DNA of 64,000 nt, taken from Roseibium marinum. Lineage in GTDB: Bacteria; Pseudomonadota; Alphaproteobacteria; Rhizobiales; Stappiaceae. The first letter of the stretch is position 1. Every line of letters starts with the position of its first letter. The translations under genes and the position numbers were made by a program. Positions 32,559 through 41,309 of this stretch are shown in pieces. The notes under the pieces are model-generated. The model had not been told where the DNA came from and did no database searches. It saw only the letters and a list, made by a program, of their open reading frames with translations. The stretch lies in NCBI RefSeq assembly GCF_002906165.1, contig NZ_PPCN01000004.1, positions 1 through 64,000 on the forward strand, read 5' to 3'.

Positions 32559-34634
32559 CTATTCCACCAGAAGACTGTCGCGGTCCTCATAAGCGGACTC
32601 GAACCCGGCAGCGGGCTTTTCGCCCAGAATGCGCTTCAGCAGCATGTCGAGTACATCCGTGCGCAAATCGAAATCCCGGTGCGGCACATCCAGCGGATAG
32701 ATCTCCACACCCGGCTCACCCGCCAGGACCTTGGCCGGTCCGCCGAGAGCCAGAAGATTTGCATGCCATGCCTTGTCGATATCGCAATAGCTAATCCCTC
32801 CCGTTTCCATCCCGGCATAATCCCCGTTGGCCCGCCTTTCCGCGATCGCCAGGACCCGTGTCCACAACTGCGGCCAGTTGCCGGTGTATCCGGGAAGAGG
32901 CCTGTCGTCCTCCATGGCCTCGGCGCTCTGCAGATAGAAATCCAGATGCTCGATCACCGCATCCTCACCATGCGCCCTGCGGCTGAGCGGCAGGTCATGG
33001 GGATGAGCCAGCCGCTCCAGAAAAGATTGCCGGACAGTCTCGACCGGCAGCATGGGCGAATAGAGACTGATCGACGACAGGACGGGATGCCGGCTCCAGT
33101 GCTGCGTGTGCGACAGAAGCGCGGCAAGCAGTGACGCTCCAAATCCATGCGCCGACAGGTGGTAGGAGACCTCGCCGCGGCGATGACGGTCGCCGAGCGC
33201 GTCGAACAGGTCGTTCAGGATATCCAGTCCTTCACCGAGCCGCCCGTCGCCGTTCCCGTAGACCACCGACATGGAACTGCGCTGAATTTCCTCCACGATC
33301 CTGAGCGCCGACGCCGAGAGACGGCCTTCGATGCGCCTGTCTTTCTCCTGACTTTCACCCAGCCCGGCTATGACGTTGGCACGCTCGACCTCAGCCTCGA
33401 CCATGTCATGCACGGTGGAAGACAGTTCGTTTTCGACGGTCACGAAGAACGGATAGATGCCGTTGCTCTTGAAGACCGGCACCGCATCGCGAATTGCGGT
33501 CATCGTCGCGTTCTCGTGGCGCTGCAGCCCCATGAAATGGACGAGAATATGCTTGTATTTGGGGCTGTCCTGCAGAATCCTGACCGTTTCCTGGAGCGTC
33601 CTGGGATCAACATGATACGCGCCATAGCGGTCCAGACGGCCGCGCGATGTCGACGCGATATGTCCCAGGACATCGAACCGCGTCGGCGGTGTGGCCGGCC
33701 GCAGCGAGTCCGCGTCGAAGGCGCCTTCTCCAATCCGTAGTCCCCGGCTCCGGGAGGACATCGGGTTGACCGCCGTCGACTGGCTGGTGACCTGCACCGC
33801 CAGCCTGAGCACCCACATATCGACGACATTTGCCGACCAGTCCTCGTAACTCCACAGAGCCACACCCTTGTCGCCCCAGGCGGTCCCCCAGGAATTTTGA
33901 ACAAGGAACCCCTCTTCGGTGTAGCCGATCAGGATGAAGGCGTGACGGCCCTTTTTCTCCGCTTTCTTTTCGCCGAAAGGAATGCGTCCGCTATCGGTTG
34001 CCCAGCCCGGGTGCAAGTCGGCCGAGGCAAGGACCAGTCCGGCTTCGTTGAGTGCGGCATGCACGTCCGACAGCCGGGGACGCACGCGGTAATAGGCACC
34101 GAGTTGCACCCGGCGCGCGCTTTCCAGAATTTCGCGCGTCATGTGCCACTGCTGGCCCGAGAGCCCCCTGGTCACCGCCTCGGCACACGCCCCGTTGAAA
34201 TAAAATGCTTTCAGCGCGCCTCGGATCGACGAACCCGAATAGGATTCGCCGGGGAATTCGTCATGGAACCGGGCAATGTTGTAGAGCATGTCCGCCGATG
34301 CCCACGAGCGCCGGTCTTCCGCGGGGAGCGCCGCATCCGCGGGCAGATTGAGCATCCGGTCACGCGCGCGCAAATGATCGATTATCCCGGCCAGCGCATG
34401 AGCGGTGCAACTGCCTTCGCTTCCCTGGTCGCGTATGCGCCCGTCGCTCCACCACGGCGCGGCCGCGTTACGCGGATCTATCCGCGCCGCCAGACCGGCC
34501 AGAGTGGGCTTATAAAGATAGTCGCGGACATCACCGACATCGGCGCTGGTCTCCAGCAACCGCGTCTCACCGAAAAACAGAGTGGAAGGCGGCTTACCCA
34601 AATCGGTGTCCCCCGGCGCGCAGCCTCGAGCCAT
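32559..34634 (-). CDS. Papain-like (C1) protease fused to an alpha/beta-hydrolase-like domain
   Basis: In this 691-residue protein the N-terminal 280 residues carry a papain-family peptidase: Gln70 (oxyanion) and Cys76 in DQGSEGSCTAHAL, His231 in KGRHAFILIGY and Asn247 in VQNSWGTAWGDKG. All catalytic residues are present. Residues about 315-675 resemble an alpha/beta hydrolase (KYKHILVHFMGLQRHE, YHLSAHGFGASLLAALLSH). At the nucleophile elbow, where G-H-S-x-G is expected, the sequence is A-H-G-F-G (495-499), so the serine is missing. There is no signal peptide, so it is probably cytoplasmic. It lies 81 bases downstream of the protease-nuclease gene and is probably co-transcribed. The ATG is abutted by a hairpin. 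Confidence 0.82.
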   Translation of the reverse strand: MARGCAPGDTDLGKPPSTLFFGETRLLETSADVGDVRDYLYKPTLAGLAARIDPRNAAAPWWSDGRIRDQGSEGSCTAHALAGIIDHLRARDRMLNLPADAALPAEDRRSWASADMLYNIARFHDEFPGESYSGSSIRGALKAFYFNGACAEAVTRGLSGQQWHMTREILESARRVQLGAYYRVRPRLSDVHAALNEAGLVLASADLHPGWATDSGRIPFGEKKAEKKGRHAFILIGYTEEGFLVQNSWGTAWGDKGVALWSYEDWSANVVDMWVLRLAVQVTSQSTAVNPMSSRSRGLRIGEGAFDADSLRPATPPTRFDVLGHIASTSRGRLDRYGAYHVDPRTLQETVRILQDSPKYKHILVHFMGLQRHENATMTAIRDAVPVFKSNGIYPFFVTVENELSSTVHDMVEAEVERANVIAGLGESQEKDRRIEGRLSASALRIVEEIQRSSMSVVYGNGDGRLGEGLDILNDLFDALGDRHRRGEVSYHLSAHGFGASLLAALLSHTQHWSRHPVLSSISLYSPMLPVETVRQSFLERLAHPHDLPLSRRAHGEDAVIEHLDFYLQSAEAMEDDRPLPGYTGNWPQLWTRVLAIAERRANGDYAGMETGGISYCDIDKAWHANLLALGGPAKVLAGEPGVEIYPLDVPHRDFDLRTDVLDMLLKRILGEKPAAGFESAYEDRDSLLVE

Positions 34635-34669
34635 CCAGCCCCCGCCGAACTGCGGTTGGCGGGGGCTGG
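34635..34669 (-). promoter_or_regulatory. Hairpin adjoining the start codon of the papain-like gene
   Basis: On the minus strand CCAGCCCCCGCC and GGCGGGGGCTGG form a perfect 12-bp stem with an 11-base loop. Its last base touches the ATG at 34634. The only Shine-Dalgarno-like G-run lies inside the 3' arm, so the structure could block translation initiation or end the upstream transcript. Confidence 0.7.
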
Positions 34670-34715
34670 ATGTTGACCTGTGGCGGCATCTTTTTAGCGC
34701 TCATCGAAGGCAGGC

Positions 34716-36689
34716 CTAACCAGCTTCCACATCCGCAAGAGAGCCGAGCGGCTTGATGTGATCGGAGGAACCGGTGAGGAGGCCCGTCACGGATTCCAGC
34801 TTTTCCTTATGCTCGGCCCGCATTTCCGGGGTGACCGCGAACGTGTCCGCGTCCCGAAGCGGACCGAAGTCATGCCCCGCGAGCCGTTCCAGCTCCTCGA
34901 TCGTCACCTGGTATTCTTCGAAACCCTGCCCGAAGACCAGCTCAAGGTCCTTTGGTTTGACAAGATGCTCCTGGGAGAGAATGAAGGCCTGCGCCTGAAG
35001 CACACGCCGGTTCGACCGTCCGCGCCGCGTTCTGCCGATCGAGGCAAGAACCTTCCAGAAACGCATCGGCACCTGAATGCCGGAGCGTTTCTGCACCGGG
35101 TCGCCATCATCGAACAGGCAGCCGACGAAAACCGAGATCCTCGCATCCGCATCGTCCGTCTTGTCGAGAACATGCTCCTCGAGCTTGAGCCATATCTTCT
35201 GGTTCAGATTTTTGTGCTGGGGCGCGATATTCGGGAAATACATGGAATCCCGATTGGCCAGGTCGGCCTCCGCCTTGGTTCCCCAGCAGGGATCGAGCCG
35301 GCGGATCAGGTGGCCACGGTCCAGGTCGTTTCTGGAATAAAGGTCTTCCCCCGCCTGTTTGTCTTCCGCAAGCCTGGGATCGAGCTTGAAGGAGTTTATC
35401 CTTCTCGGCCGGCGAAGTTCGTTTCCGTCGATATTGGCGGCCGCGTAAAAGGCGAGCCGACGTTCTCCGTTTATGACGGCCGAATAATGGGTGTATTTCA
35501 GTTCGGTGTCACCGGAGTGCGTCCGCGCGAGTTTGAGAACCTGCACACTGTTCAGTTCCGGAAGCGGAACCCGCAGGGAGCCGTCGCCGAGGAAGTCTGG
35601 CTGATAGCCCTGCCTTCCCTCGAATAGCCGGGCGTCTTCCACCGAACCGGAACCGTTCGATCCGCCGGCTGACTTCGTGTCCTCGTCTTCGTCGCCGGTT
35701 CCGGTTTCGAAATAAACGGAATGACGCGTCAGGATATCGGCGACGGCGTCAATCTTGACGGCGTAGTTCTGCGTCAGCGCGCTTCCGGCGTAGTGAAGGC
35801 CGATGGCCCCCCCCGTATCGACATCGATAATCATCGAACCGGAATTGCCGCCAAGTGTAGTAGCGTTGTGAGTGAACTCGGTGGACGAGTGGTTCTCGTC
35901 CATGATCTCGCCGGGTGCGAACCGTTTCACATTGTAGATATCGTTGAAATACCGGTCCATCGCGTCGATGGGATTGTCGCGGATGGCTTTGGCGGGATAA
36001 CCGATGACGCCGATTGTCTCCGGTTTCCGCCCGCCAAGCTGCAGAGAAACAGGATCGGCCGTGTCGCGCAGGGCCGTCTTGTCAATCCTGAGAATCGCCA
36101 CGTCCGGCAGACCGGTCGGTTCGATATGCAGGATCGAGGACACCAGCATCTCAAGTTGCTCGTCGGACTGATGCTCCTCTCGCAGGTCCATATAAACTTT
36201 TATACCGCGCGCGAAACCCCAGCCCTCGTGCCTGAGCTGGGCGAAATAGGCGGCAACATGCCGGTTGGTGACGAATGTGTCTTCATTCACCCGCCAGCCG
36301 GTGCCGATCCATTTGTTCTGGGGATCGTTGACCAGATCGACCCGGCCGACATTCGCGATCGCCCGATCGATCACGTCGCGTCGGTGAAGAAGAATGTCTT
36401 TCCAGTTTTGCAGCTTGGGCGTTTCGAAGGTGCCGTTTTTGACCAGCAGCGACGGATAGCCGGTGCGCATCACGATCGCTTCGGTATAGGTTGGCGCGCT
36501 CAGGTCGGTCTGTCCCTTGCGCAAGCGGTCGACGGCTTCTTCAAGCGTGGCGGGACCACTCCTGGCCGTGACGCCTTCGAGCATCTCATCCTGCAGGAAC
36601 GGCGCTTCCGCGACGATCTTGCTCTCGTTGTTGAGAAGACTTTCAAGCGCTTGACGGTTTTCAAGCTGGGACTGGAAAACAGTTTTCAT
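34716..36689 (-). CDS. Trypsin-like protease fused to DNA/RNA non-specific (NUC1) endonuclease
   Basis: In this 657-residue protein, residues about 120-325 form a chymotrypsin-fold protease: His144 in TNRHVA, Asp196 in PDVAIL and Ser283 in GGNSGSM, with IGTGWRVNEDTFV before the His. Residues about 380-610 form a NUC1 domain: the DRGH motif (457-460, catalytic His460), NIAPQ (487-491) and the metal-site Asn496 in NLNQKIW, followed by Glu504. The linker (330-350) is acidic and Gly/Ser-rich. There is no signal peptide, unlike secreted NUC1 nucleases, so an intracellular toxic activity held in check is possible. The N-terminal 110 residues are helical and of unknown role. Confidence 0.88.
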   Translation of the reverse strand: MKTVFQSQLENRQALESLLNNESKIVAEAPFLQDEMLEGVTARSGPATLEEAVDRLRKGQTDLSAPTYTEAIVMRTGYPSLLVKNGTFETPKLQNWKDILLHRRDVIDRAIANVGRVDLVNDPQNKWIGTGWRVNEDTFVTNRHVAAYFAQLRHEGWGFARGIKVYMDLREEHQSDEQLEMLVSSILHIEPTGLPDVAILRIDKTALRDTADPVSLQLGGRKPETIGVIGYPAKAIRDNPIDAMDRYFNDIYNVKRFAPGEIMDENHSSTEFTHNATTLGGNSGSMIIDVDTGGAIGLHYAGSALTQNYAVKIDAVADILTRHSVYFETGTGDEDEDTKSAGGSNGSGSVEDARLFEGRQGYQPDFLGDGSLRVPLPELNSVQVLKLARTHSGDTELKYTHYSAVINGERRLAFYAAANIDGNELRRPRRINSFKLDPRLAEDKQAGEDLYSRNDLDRGHLIRRLDPCWGTKAEADLANRDSMYFPNIAPQHKNLNQKIWLKLEEHVLDKTDDADARISVFVGCLFDDGDPVQKRSGIQVPMRFWKVLASIGRTRRGRSNRRVLQAQAFILSQEHLVKPKDLELVFGQGFEEYQVTIEELERLAGHDFGPLRDADTFAVTPEMRAEHKEKLESVTGLLTGSSDHIKPLGSLADVEAG

Positions 36690-36787
36690 GACAGATACCC
36701 AAATGTTTGAACCAAGAATAAGAAATAACTGATCGGAAAATTCGACCCTGAGGCGATAAAGGCAAAATATACACTAATAGAGTTCGG

Positions 36788-36803
36788 ATTTACAGTTGTA
36801 AAT
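36788..36803. promoter_or_regulatory. Inverted repeat ATTTACA-gt-TGTAAAT in the divergent promoter region
   Basis: Seven-base arms around a 2-base centre lie in the AT-rich 282-base interval between the divergent protease-nuclease and selO genes. The size and placement fit a dimeric regulator site. No regulator is encoded alongside. Confidence 0.45.
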
Positions 36804-36971
36804 TTGAACTGCCGCAGTCGTTTCGCATGATGTCGCAAAGAAGCGGCAGCCGGATCTTGCGGCAAGCAAACCTGGTCCGCGGCGATGTTTAAATTTGCAA
36901 AGGGGCGGAAACACCGCTTACGGCACCTATATGTCTCCTATAATCAAGCAGACCAACCACCGGATTCGCAT

Positions 36972-38453
36972 ATGACCGCCACACCTCCTCTCTTCCAGTT
37001 CGACAATTCCTATGCCCGGGACCTGCCCGGTTTTTATGTCGATTGGGAAGGGGCAAAGTTTCCGCAGCCCGGGCTGGTTCTCTTCAACCGTCCTTTGGCG
37101 GAAGAACTCGGCCTCGATCCGGCTGCTCTGGAAACCGCCGAGGGAGCGGCGATCTTCGCCGGCGTGAAGCAGCCGGAAGGCGCCTCTCCCCTCGCCCAGG
37201 TCTATGCCGGCCACCAGTTCGGCGGATTTTCACCGCAACTTGGAGACGGCAGGGCCCTGTTGCTGGGCGAGGTCATCGACACGCACGGACGGCGGCGCGA
37301 TATTCAGCTCAAGGGCTCGGGACCGACGCCGTTTTCGCGCGGTGGCGACGGCAAGGCGGTCATAGGCCCGGTGCTGCGCGAATACATCATCGGCGAAGCC
37401 ATGTACGCACTGGACATCCCGACCACGCGCGCCCTGGCCGCCGTGACAACAGGAGAAACGATCTACCGGGAGGGCCCGAAACCCGGCGCTGTCCTTGCTC
37501 GTGTCGCCGCAAGCCACCTGCGCGTCGGCACCTTCCAGTATTTCGCGGCTCGCGGAGAAACCGACAAGGTTCGACTTCTCGCCGACTATGCCATTTCCAG
37601 GCACGATCCGGATCTTGCCGAAGACCCGGACCGTTTTCTCAAGTTTTTCCGCCGTGTCACGGAACGCCAGGCCGCGCTGATGGCCCGCTGGGTACTCGTC
37701 GGGTTCGTCCATGGCGTCATGAACACCGACAACACGACCATCTCCGGCGAGACCATCGATTACGGTCCTTGCGCCTTCATCGATGCTTACGACCCGGAAG
37801 CCGTGTTCAGCTCCATCGATCACGGCGGGCGCTATGCTTTTGCCCGCCAGCCGCAAATCGCCCAGTGGAACCTCGCCCGCCTTGCGGAAGCGCTGCTTGC
37901 CCTGATCGAGCCGGAAGATATGGACAAGGCGGTGGATCTGGCCGGTACGGAACTCGCCCGTTTCCCGGAGCTCTACAACGCACACTGGCTGGAAGGCATG
38001 CGCGCCAAGCTCGGGCTTGAAACGAATGCGGAAGGCGACATGGAGTTTTTCAAGGCGCTGCTGACCGTGATGGCCGAACAGGGCGTCGATTATACCCTGT
38101 TCTTCCGCGCGCTGGGTGAGGCTGCGGAAGGTGCGCCGGAACAGGCACGCGCACTCTTTGTCGATCCGACGGCCCTCGATCCCTGGCTGGCCGAATGGCG
38201 GAAAAGACTGGACGGGAAAGGAGTTGCACCGGACCACGTCAGGACCCGCATGGATGCGGTCAACCCGCTCTACATCCCCAGGAACCACAAGGTGGAAGAG
38301 GCGCTGAGCGCCGCCGAAACAGGCGTCTACACAGCTGCCAGACAACTCCTTGACGTTCTAAAGACGCCCTTCACCGAAAACCCCGACTTCGAAGCCTATT
38401 CACAGCCGGCGCCGGACTCCTTTGGCCCCTACCAGACCTTCTGCGGCACCTGA
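36972..38453 (+). CDS. selO: Protein adenylyltransferase SelO (YdiU family)
   Basis: This 493-residue pseudokinase-fold enzyme transfers AMP from ATP to protein side chains. The family blocks are present: YAGHQFGGFSPQLGDGRA (78-95), IQLKGSGPTPFSRGGDGKA (111-129, nucleotide binding, Lys114), REYIIGEAMYALDIPTTRAL and HGVMNTDNTTISGETIDYGP with the metal-binding Asn/Asp. The C-terminus ends YQTFCGT, where eukaryotic SelO has selenocysteine and bacteria have cysteine. The ATG at 36972 was chosen because the family start follows; the open frame begins at 36885. In E. coli SelO takes part in the oxidative-stress response. Confidence 0.93.
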   Translation: MTATPPLFQFDNSYARDLPGFYVDWEGAKFPQPGLVLFNRPLAEELGLDPAALETAEGAAIFAGVKQPEGASPLAQVYAGHQFGGFSPQLGDGRALLLGEVIDTHGRRRDIQLKGSGPTPFSRGGDGKAVIGPVLREYIIGEAMYALDIPTTRALAAVTTGETIYREGPKPGAVLARVAASHLRVGTFQYFAARGETDKVRLLADYAISRHDPDLAEDPDRFLKFFRRVTERQAALMARWVLVGFVHGVMNTDNTTISGETIDYGPCAFIDAYDPEAVFSSIDHGGRYAFARQPQIAQWNLARLAEALLALIEPEDMDKAVDLAGTELARFPELYNAHWLEGMRAKLGLETNAEGDMEFFKALLTVMAEQGVDYTLFFRALGEAAEGAPEQARALFVDPTALDPWLAEWRKRLDGKGVAPDHVRTRMDAVNPLYIPRNHKVEEALSAAETGVYTAARQLLDVLKTPFTENPDFEAYSQPAPDSFGPYQTFCGT

Positions 38454-38644
38454 ATCGGGGGGACCCATGCCAGGGCAAAGTGGATTTTTCTGACCCGTCG
38501 CACCCTGCAGGAAATTTTGCGCTGACGGTAAAGGAGCACCGGCGGCAATCACTTGCCTCTTGCCCCCTTCCCGCCTGTCCGACTAATCTCGCGCCAACAG
38601 CACAAGCTGACCGATCCTTGCCTTTCAGACCGGAATTTTCAGAT

Positions 38645-39073
38645 ATGCCCACGCCCGCCTACGACGACCAGAATGTCTTTGCCAAAATCCTGCGCGGCGA
38701 ATTGCCGTGCCACAAGGTTCATGAAGATGACATGACGCTGGTCATCATGGACATCATGCCGCGCGGAGAAGGGCATATCCTGGTGGTCCCGAAGGCCCCC
38801 TCCCGCAATATTCTCGACATCGCCACCGACGATCTCAACGCCGTCATGGCGACGGTCCAGAAGATGGCACGCACCCTGATCGAGGCATTCGATGCGGACG
38901 GCACGACCATCCAGCAGTTTTCCGAACCGGCGGGAGGACAGGTCGTTTTCCATACGCATGTCCACGTGATCCCGCGCTTCGACGGCGTGCCTCTGAAACC
39001 GCACACCGGCGAGATGGCCGACAACGATCTGCTCGCCACCCAGGCGGAGAAGATCCGGGCAGCGCTCGGCTAG
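38645..39073 (+). CDS. HIT-family nucleotide-binding hydrolase
   Basis: The 142-residue protein has the histidine-triad motif HTHVHVIPR (His103, His105, His107) and the upstream block VFAKILRGELPCHKVHED of the bacterial HinT/Hit group. These enzymes hydrolyse nucleoside phosphoramidates and related adenylated compounds. The ATG at 38645 (MPTPAYDDQNVF) fits the family length; the upstream in-frame sequence is not conserved-looking. The stop TAG at 39071-39073 is formed by the CTAG target site of the mobile element that follows directly, so the last codons may have been altered by that insertion. Confidence 0.92.
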   Translation: MPTPAYDDQNVFAKILRGELPCHKVHEDDMTLVIMDIMPRGEGHILVVPKAPSRNILDIATDDLNAVMATVQKMARTLIEAFDADGTTIQQFSEPAGGQVVFHTHVHVIPRFDGVPLKPHTGEMADNDLLATQAEKIRAALG

Positions 39074-39434
39074 GGTGTGGACTCATAAATGAAGATGAAA
39101 TGGTTTGAGTCGAATTGGTCTTCATCAAGGAGCGAAAGCGCAGGAAATGTGGTTCATTTTCAAGCCTTTCGCGACGCTCGAGCATCCCGTGTTCACTCGA
39201 ACACGGACAAGATGCTCGACCACTTGGCATGCGATCAACTTGTCGGCTTTCGTGTTCACACGAAAGCAGGTTGATCTTTGGAGGACCAATTCGGTCAAAT
39301 TCGAAGGACATGGAAATGGCTTCACCCCGTGTCGTCAGCGTGCTTGACCGGGCAGAAAACCCGCTCCGCGCACGCTTCCTAACGGGATTTTGCCATTTCC
39401 GATGCCATTTCGTCTTCATTTATGAGTTCACACC
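39074..39434. mobile_element. MITE-like non-autonomous element, 361 bp, flanked by CTAG duplications
   Basis: The element begins GGTGTG-GACTCATAAATGAAGA and ends in its reverse complement. The 30-base terminal repeats (39074-39103 and 39405-39434) differ at two positions. CTAG stands directly outside both ends (39070-39073 and 39435-39438), as expected for the YTAR duplication of IS5-group elements. A second inner inverted pair (CGAATTGGTC / GACCAATTCG near 39113 and 39284) and an internal hairpin (39178-39219) are present. No transposase is encoded; the short frames inside are by-products. It would be mobilised by a related full-length IS elsewhere. Confidence 0.85.
39182..39208. repeat. 27-base hairpin repeat, copy 1 (inside the MITE)
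   Basis: CCGTGTTC and GAACACGG form an 8-bp stem with loop ACTC, preceded by GCATC. The same 27-base block with two changes occurs at 58665-58691 upstream of clpP. Within the MITE it is extended by outer arms TCGAGCATC / GATGCTCGA (39178-39219). Confidence 0.7.
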
Positions 39435-39501
39435 CTAGAAGCACTTCCCGGTCATATTGGATCATTTGACCGGAGGTCTGTTGACCTGGCGCCCAAAGGC
39501 G

Positions 39502-40152
39502 TCAGGAAACACCTGCTTTTTCGGCCGCTTCCTGCTGCTCGGCCGCAAACCGCTGGTCGTCCTGAAGCACGGTTTGCGGCGCGGGACGCTGAAAGTAGCG
39601 ATCGGTAAAGACCTTGAATTCCTCGAACTCCGGCACGATGCCGAAAGCCATGCCCCAGCGCAGCCCCGTGGCCCACAGAACATCGACAGCGGTTATTCTT
39701 TCTCCCAGCACATATGGCCCCGTGGCAAGCTGCGCGCGCATGGTTTCCATCACCGTGTCGTAGCTGCCATAAGCCGACATCACATGCGGGGTTTCCTCCC
39801 GTTTCATGGCGCGGTCGATCAGGGCCGGCTCGAAACAGGACGCCATATAGACGAACCAGCGCAAATACGGCCCGCGCAAAGGATCGCTCAAGGCAGGCGC
39901 CAGACCTTTGCCCGGAAAGAGATCCGCGAGATAGAGATAGATCGCGACCTGCTCGGTAACGATGGCCTCCCCGTGGCGCAGGACCGGCACCTTGCCGACA
40001 GGATTTATGGCGAGATAGTCCGGACGGCGGTTTTCGCCCAGCTTCAGATTGAGAACATTGAGTTTGTAAGGGGCGCCCAGCTCTTCCAGAAGCACGCGAA
40101 CGCCGGTTGCGCGGGTCTGCGGGGCATAAAAAAGTTCTAATTGATCGGACAT
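39502..40152 (-). CDS. Glutathione S-transferase family protein
   Basis: The 216-residue protein has a thioredoxin-like N-domain (LELFYAPQTRATGVRVLLEE, then NPVGKVPVLRHGEAIVTEQV with the glutathione-binding Pro, Glu-Gln) and a helical C-domain (about 88-205; GERITAVDVLWATGLRWGM contains the usual N-capping Asp). The catalytic Ser/Tyr/Cys position near the start is occupied by Thr/Arg residues, so the catalytic group is unclear. It is cytoplasmic. It is a single gene, with unrelated neighbours, downstream of azlCD in the same direction. Confidence 0.88.
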   Translation of the reverse strand: MSDQLELFYAPQTRATGVRVLLEELGAPYKLNVLNLKLGENRRPDYLAINPVGKVPVLRHGEAIVTEQVAIYLYLADLFPGKGLAPALSDPLRGPYLRWFVYMASCFEPALIDRAMKREETPHVMSAYGSYDTVMETMRAQLATGPYVLGERITAVDVLWATGLRWGMAFGIVPEFEEFKVFTDRYFQRPAPQTVLQDDQRFAAEQQEAAEKAGVS

Positions 40153-40188
40153 GCCGGCCTCTTGCGATTGGGTTCGGTTCCTTCGCGG

Positions 40189-40551
40189 TCAACCTAGCCT
40201 ATCGAGGGCCAGCCATCCACACAGCAGGAACGCCTCTGCTGACAGGACGCCGACAACAACTCTTTGCCGCGCGGCGAAAAAAGCGGCGAAACCAACACCT
40301 GTCGCGGCCAGCCGGAGCCAGATAGGCGTTTCCGCCAGGATGCCTTGTGGAAACAGGATCAGTTTTGAAATAACCCCGGCGACGAGGGCGGTTGCCACGC
40401 AGCGAACCCAGATGAGCAGTTCGCCGTCCTCACGCAGCCTGCCTCCGGCGAAAACACCCAGCCAGCGCCAGACATCGGTGGCGAACCAGCCCGCCACCAG
40501 GATCATCACGAAGGGCCACCACCAGGTTTCCGTAAGGAGCGCGTCCGTCAT
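40189..40551 (-). CDS. azlD: AzlD-family small subunit of amino-acid exporter
   Basis: The 120-residue integral membrane protein has about four hydrophobic segments (WWWPFVMILVAGWFATDVWR, WVRCVATALVAGVISKLILF, LAATGVGFAAFFAA, VLSAEAFLLCGWLAL). It fits the AzlD family, which works with AzlC to export branched-chain amino acids and analogues. The ATG overlaps the azlC stop by four bases, indicating coupled translation of the two subunits. Confidence 0.85.
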   Translation of the reverse strand: MTDALLTETWWWPFVMILVAGWFATDVWRWLGVFAGGRLREDGELLIWVRCVATALVAGVISKLILFPQGILAETPIWLRLAATGVGFAAFFAARQRVVVGVLSAEAFLLCGWLALDRLG

Positions 40552-41309
40552 GCCAGCCCCCTGCGGTAAAGCCGCGTGCCGACATAGGCCAGTGTGCCGC
40601 CTGCAAGACCCGTCCAGAGCAGGTCAAGACCGGGAAAATAGATGAAAAACAGCGGCCCCAGGGCCAGACCGGCGACCATGGCCACCCTGTCGGCATTCAG
40701 CCGGGAAGCCCCCCACAGCGAACACAGGAAATAGACCGGCGTCAGCAGGAAAAGCGCTCCCGCCACGATGTCCGGCAAGCGTTCGACAAGCAGATAGGCG
40801 ATCGCGGTCATGCAGAAGACGAAACTGGAGACCGAACCGCCGAAGCCGACAAAAAACGGCAGGCGTCCTTCTCTCGGCAGGTCCGGCAGGTGTTTCATCG
40901 CATAGACCCAGGCTGTCACCGCGACAAAATGGGAGGCGACCAGAAGCTGCCAGTTACGGGTCTTTCCGGGGACCTTGATGAGTGGCATCAAAGCCATCGT
41001 CATCGGCATGAGACGAACGGAGGCAAGCGCAACGGCAAGTCCGGCCGGCAGCAGCCCCATGCCGGAAGAAAGCGCCCCTGTCAGGACCACGATCGACGGC
41101 AGTGCCCAGACAAGGCCGGTCATGGCGAGCGTTTCGGCGAGTGTCAGCCCGGTCTCGCGCGCAAGTCCGGCATAGCCGACAAAGGCCGCGGTGAGGATAA
41201 AAGCCGGAATGGAGATGGCGGCGCGCGCCCCGCGCAGCATCCAGACGCGACCGGGAACCGGCGTACCTGGCGGCGAATCCGGCTGCTCGGGTCTTTCAGG
41301 GACTGTCAT
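40548..41309 (-). CDS. azlC: AzlC-family large subunit of amino-acid exporter
   Basis: This 253-residue membrane protein of the AzlC/YgaZ family has about six to seven membrane segments. The typical first block is IPAFILTAAFVGYAGLARET, followed by WALPSIVVLTGALSSGMGLL and VALASVRLMPMTMALMPLI, where family members have a conserved NxRh-type motif. It forms a branched-chain amino-acid efflux complex with AzlD encoded downstream. The N-terminal 25 residues are proline-rich and cytoplasmic. Confidence 0.88.
   Translation of the reverse strand: MTVPERPEQPDSPPGTPVPGRVWMLRGARAAISIPAFILTAAFVGYAGLARETGLTLAETLAMTGLVWALPSIVVLTGALSSGMGLLPAGLAVALASVRLMPMTMALMPLIKVPGKTRNWQLLVASHFVAVTAWVYAMKHLPDLPREGRLPFFVGFGGSVSSFVFCMTAIAYLLVERLPDIVAGALFLLTPVYFLCSLWGASRLNADRVAMVAGLALGPLFFIYFPGLDLLWTGLAGGTLAYVGTRLYRRGLA

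Noticed and set aside
36972..38453. Possible selenocysteine in SelO
   Set aside because: The position near the C-terminus is a plain cysteine codon; no in-frame TGA is read through.
39089..39438. Short overlapping frames within the MITE, considered as a transposase
   Set aside because: All are about 110 residues or shorter, overlap each other on both strands and show no DDE motif; the element is non-autonomous.
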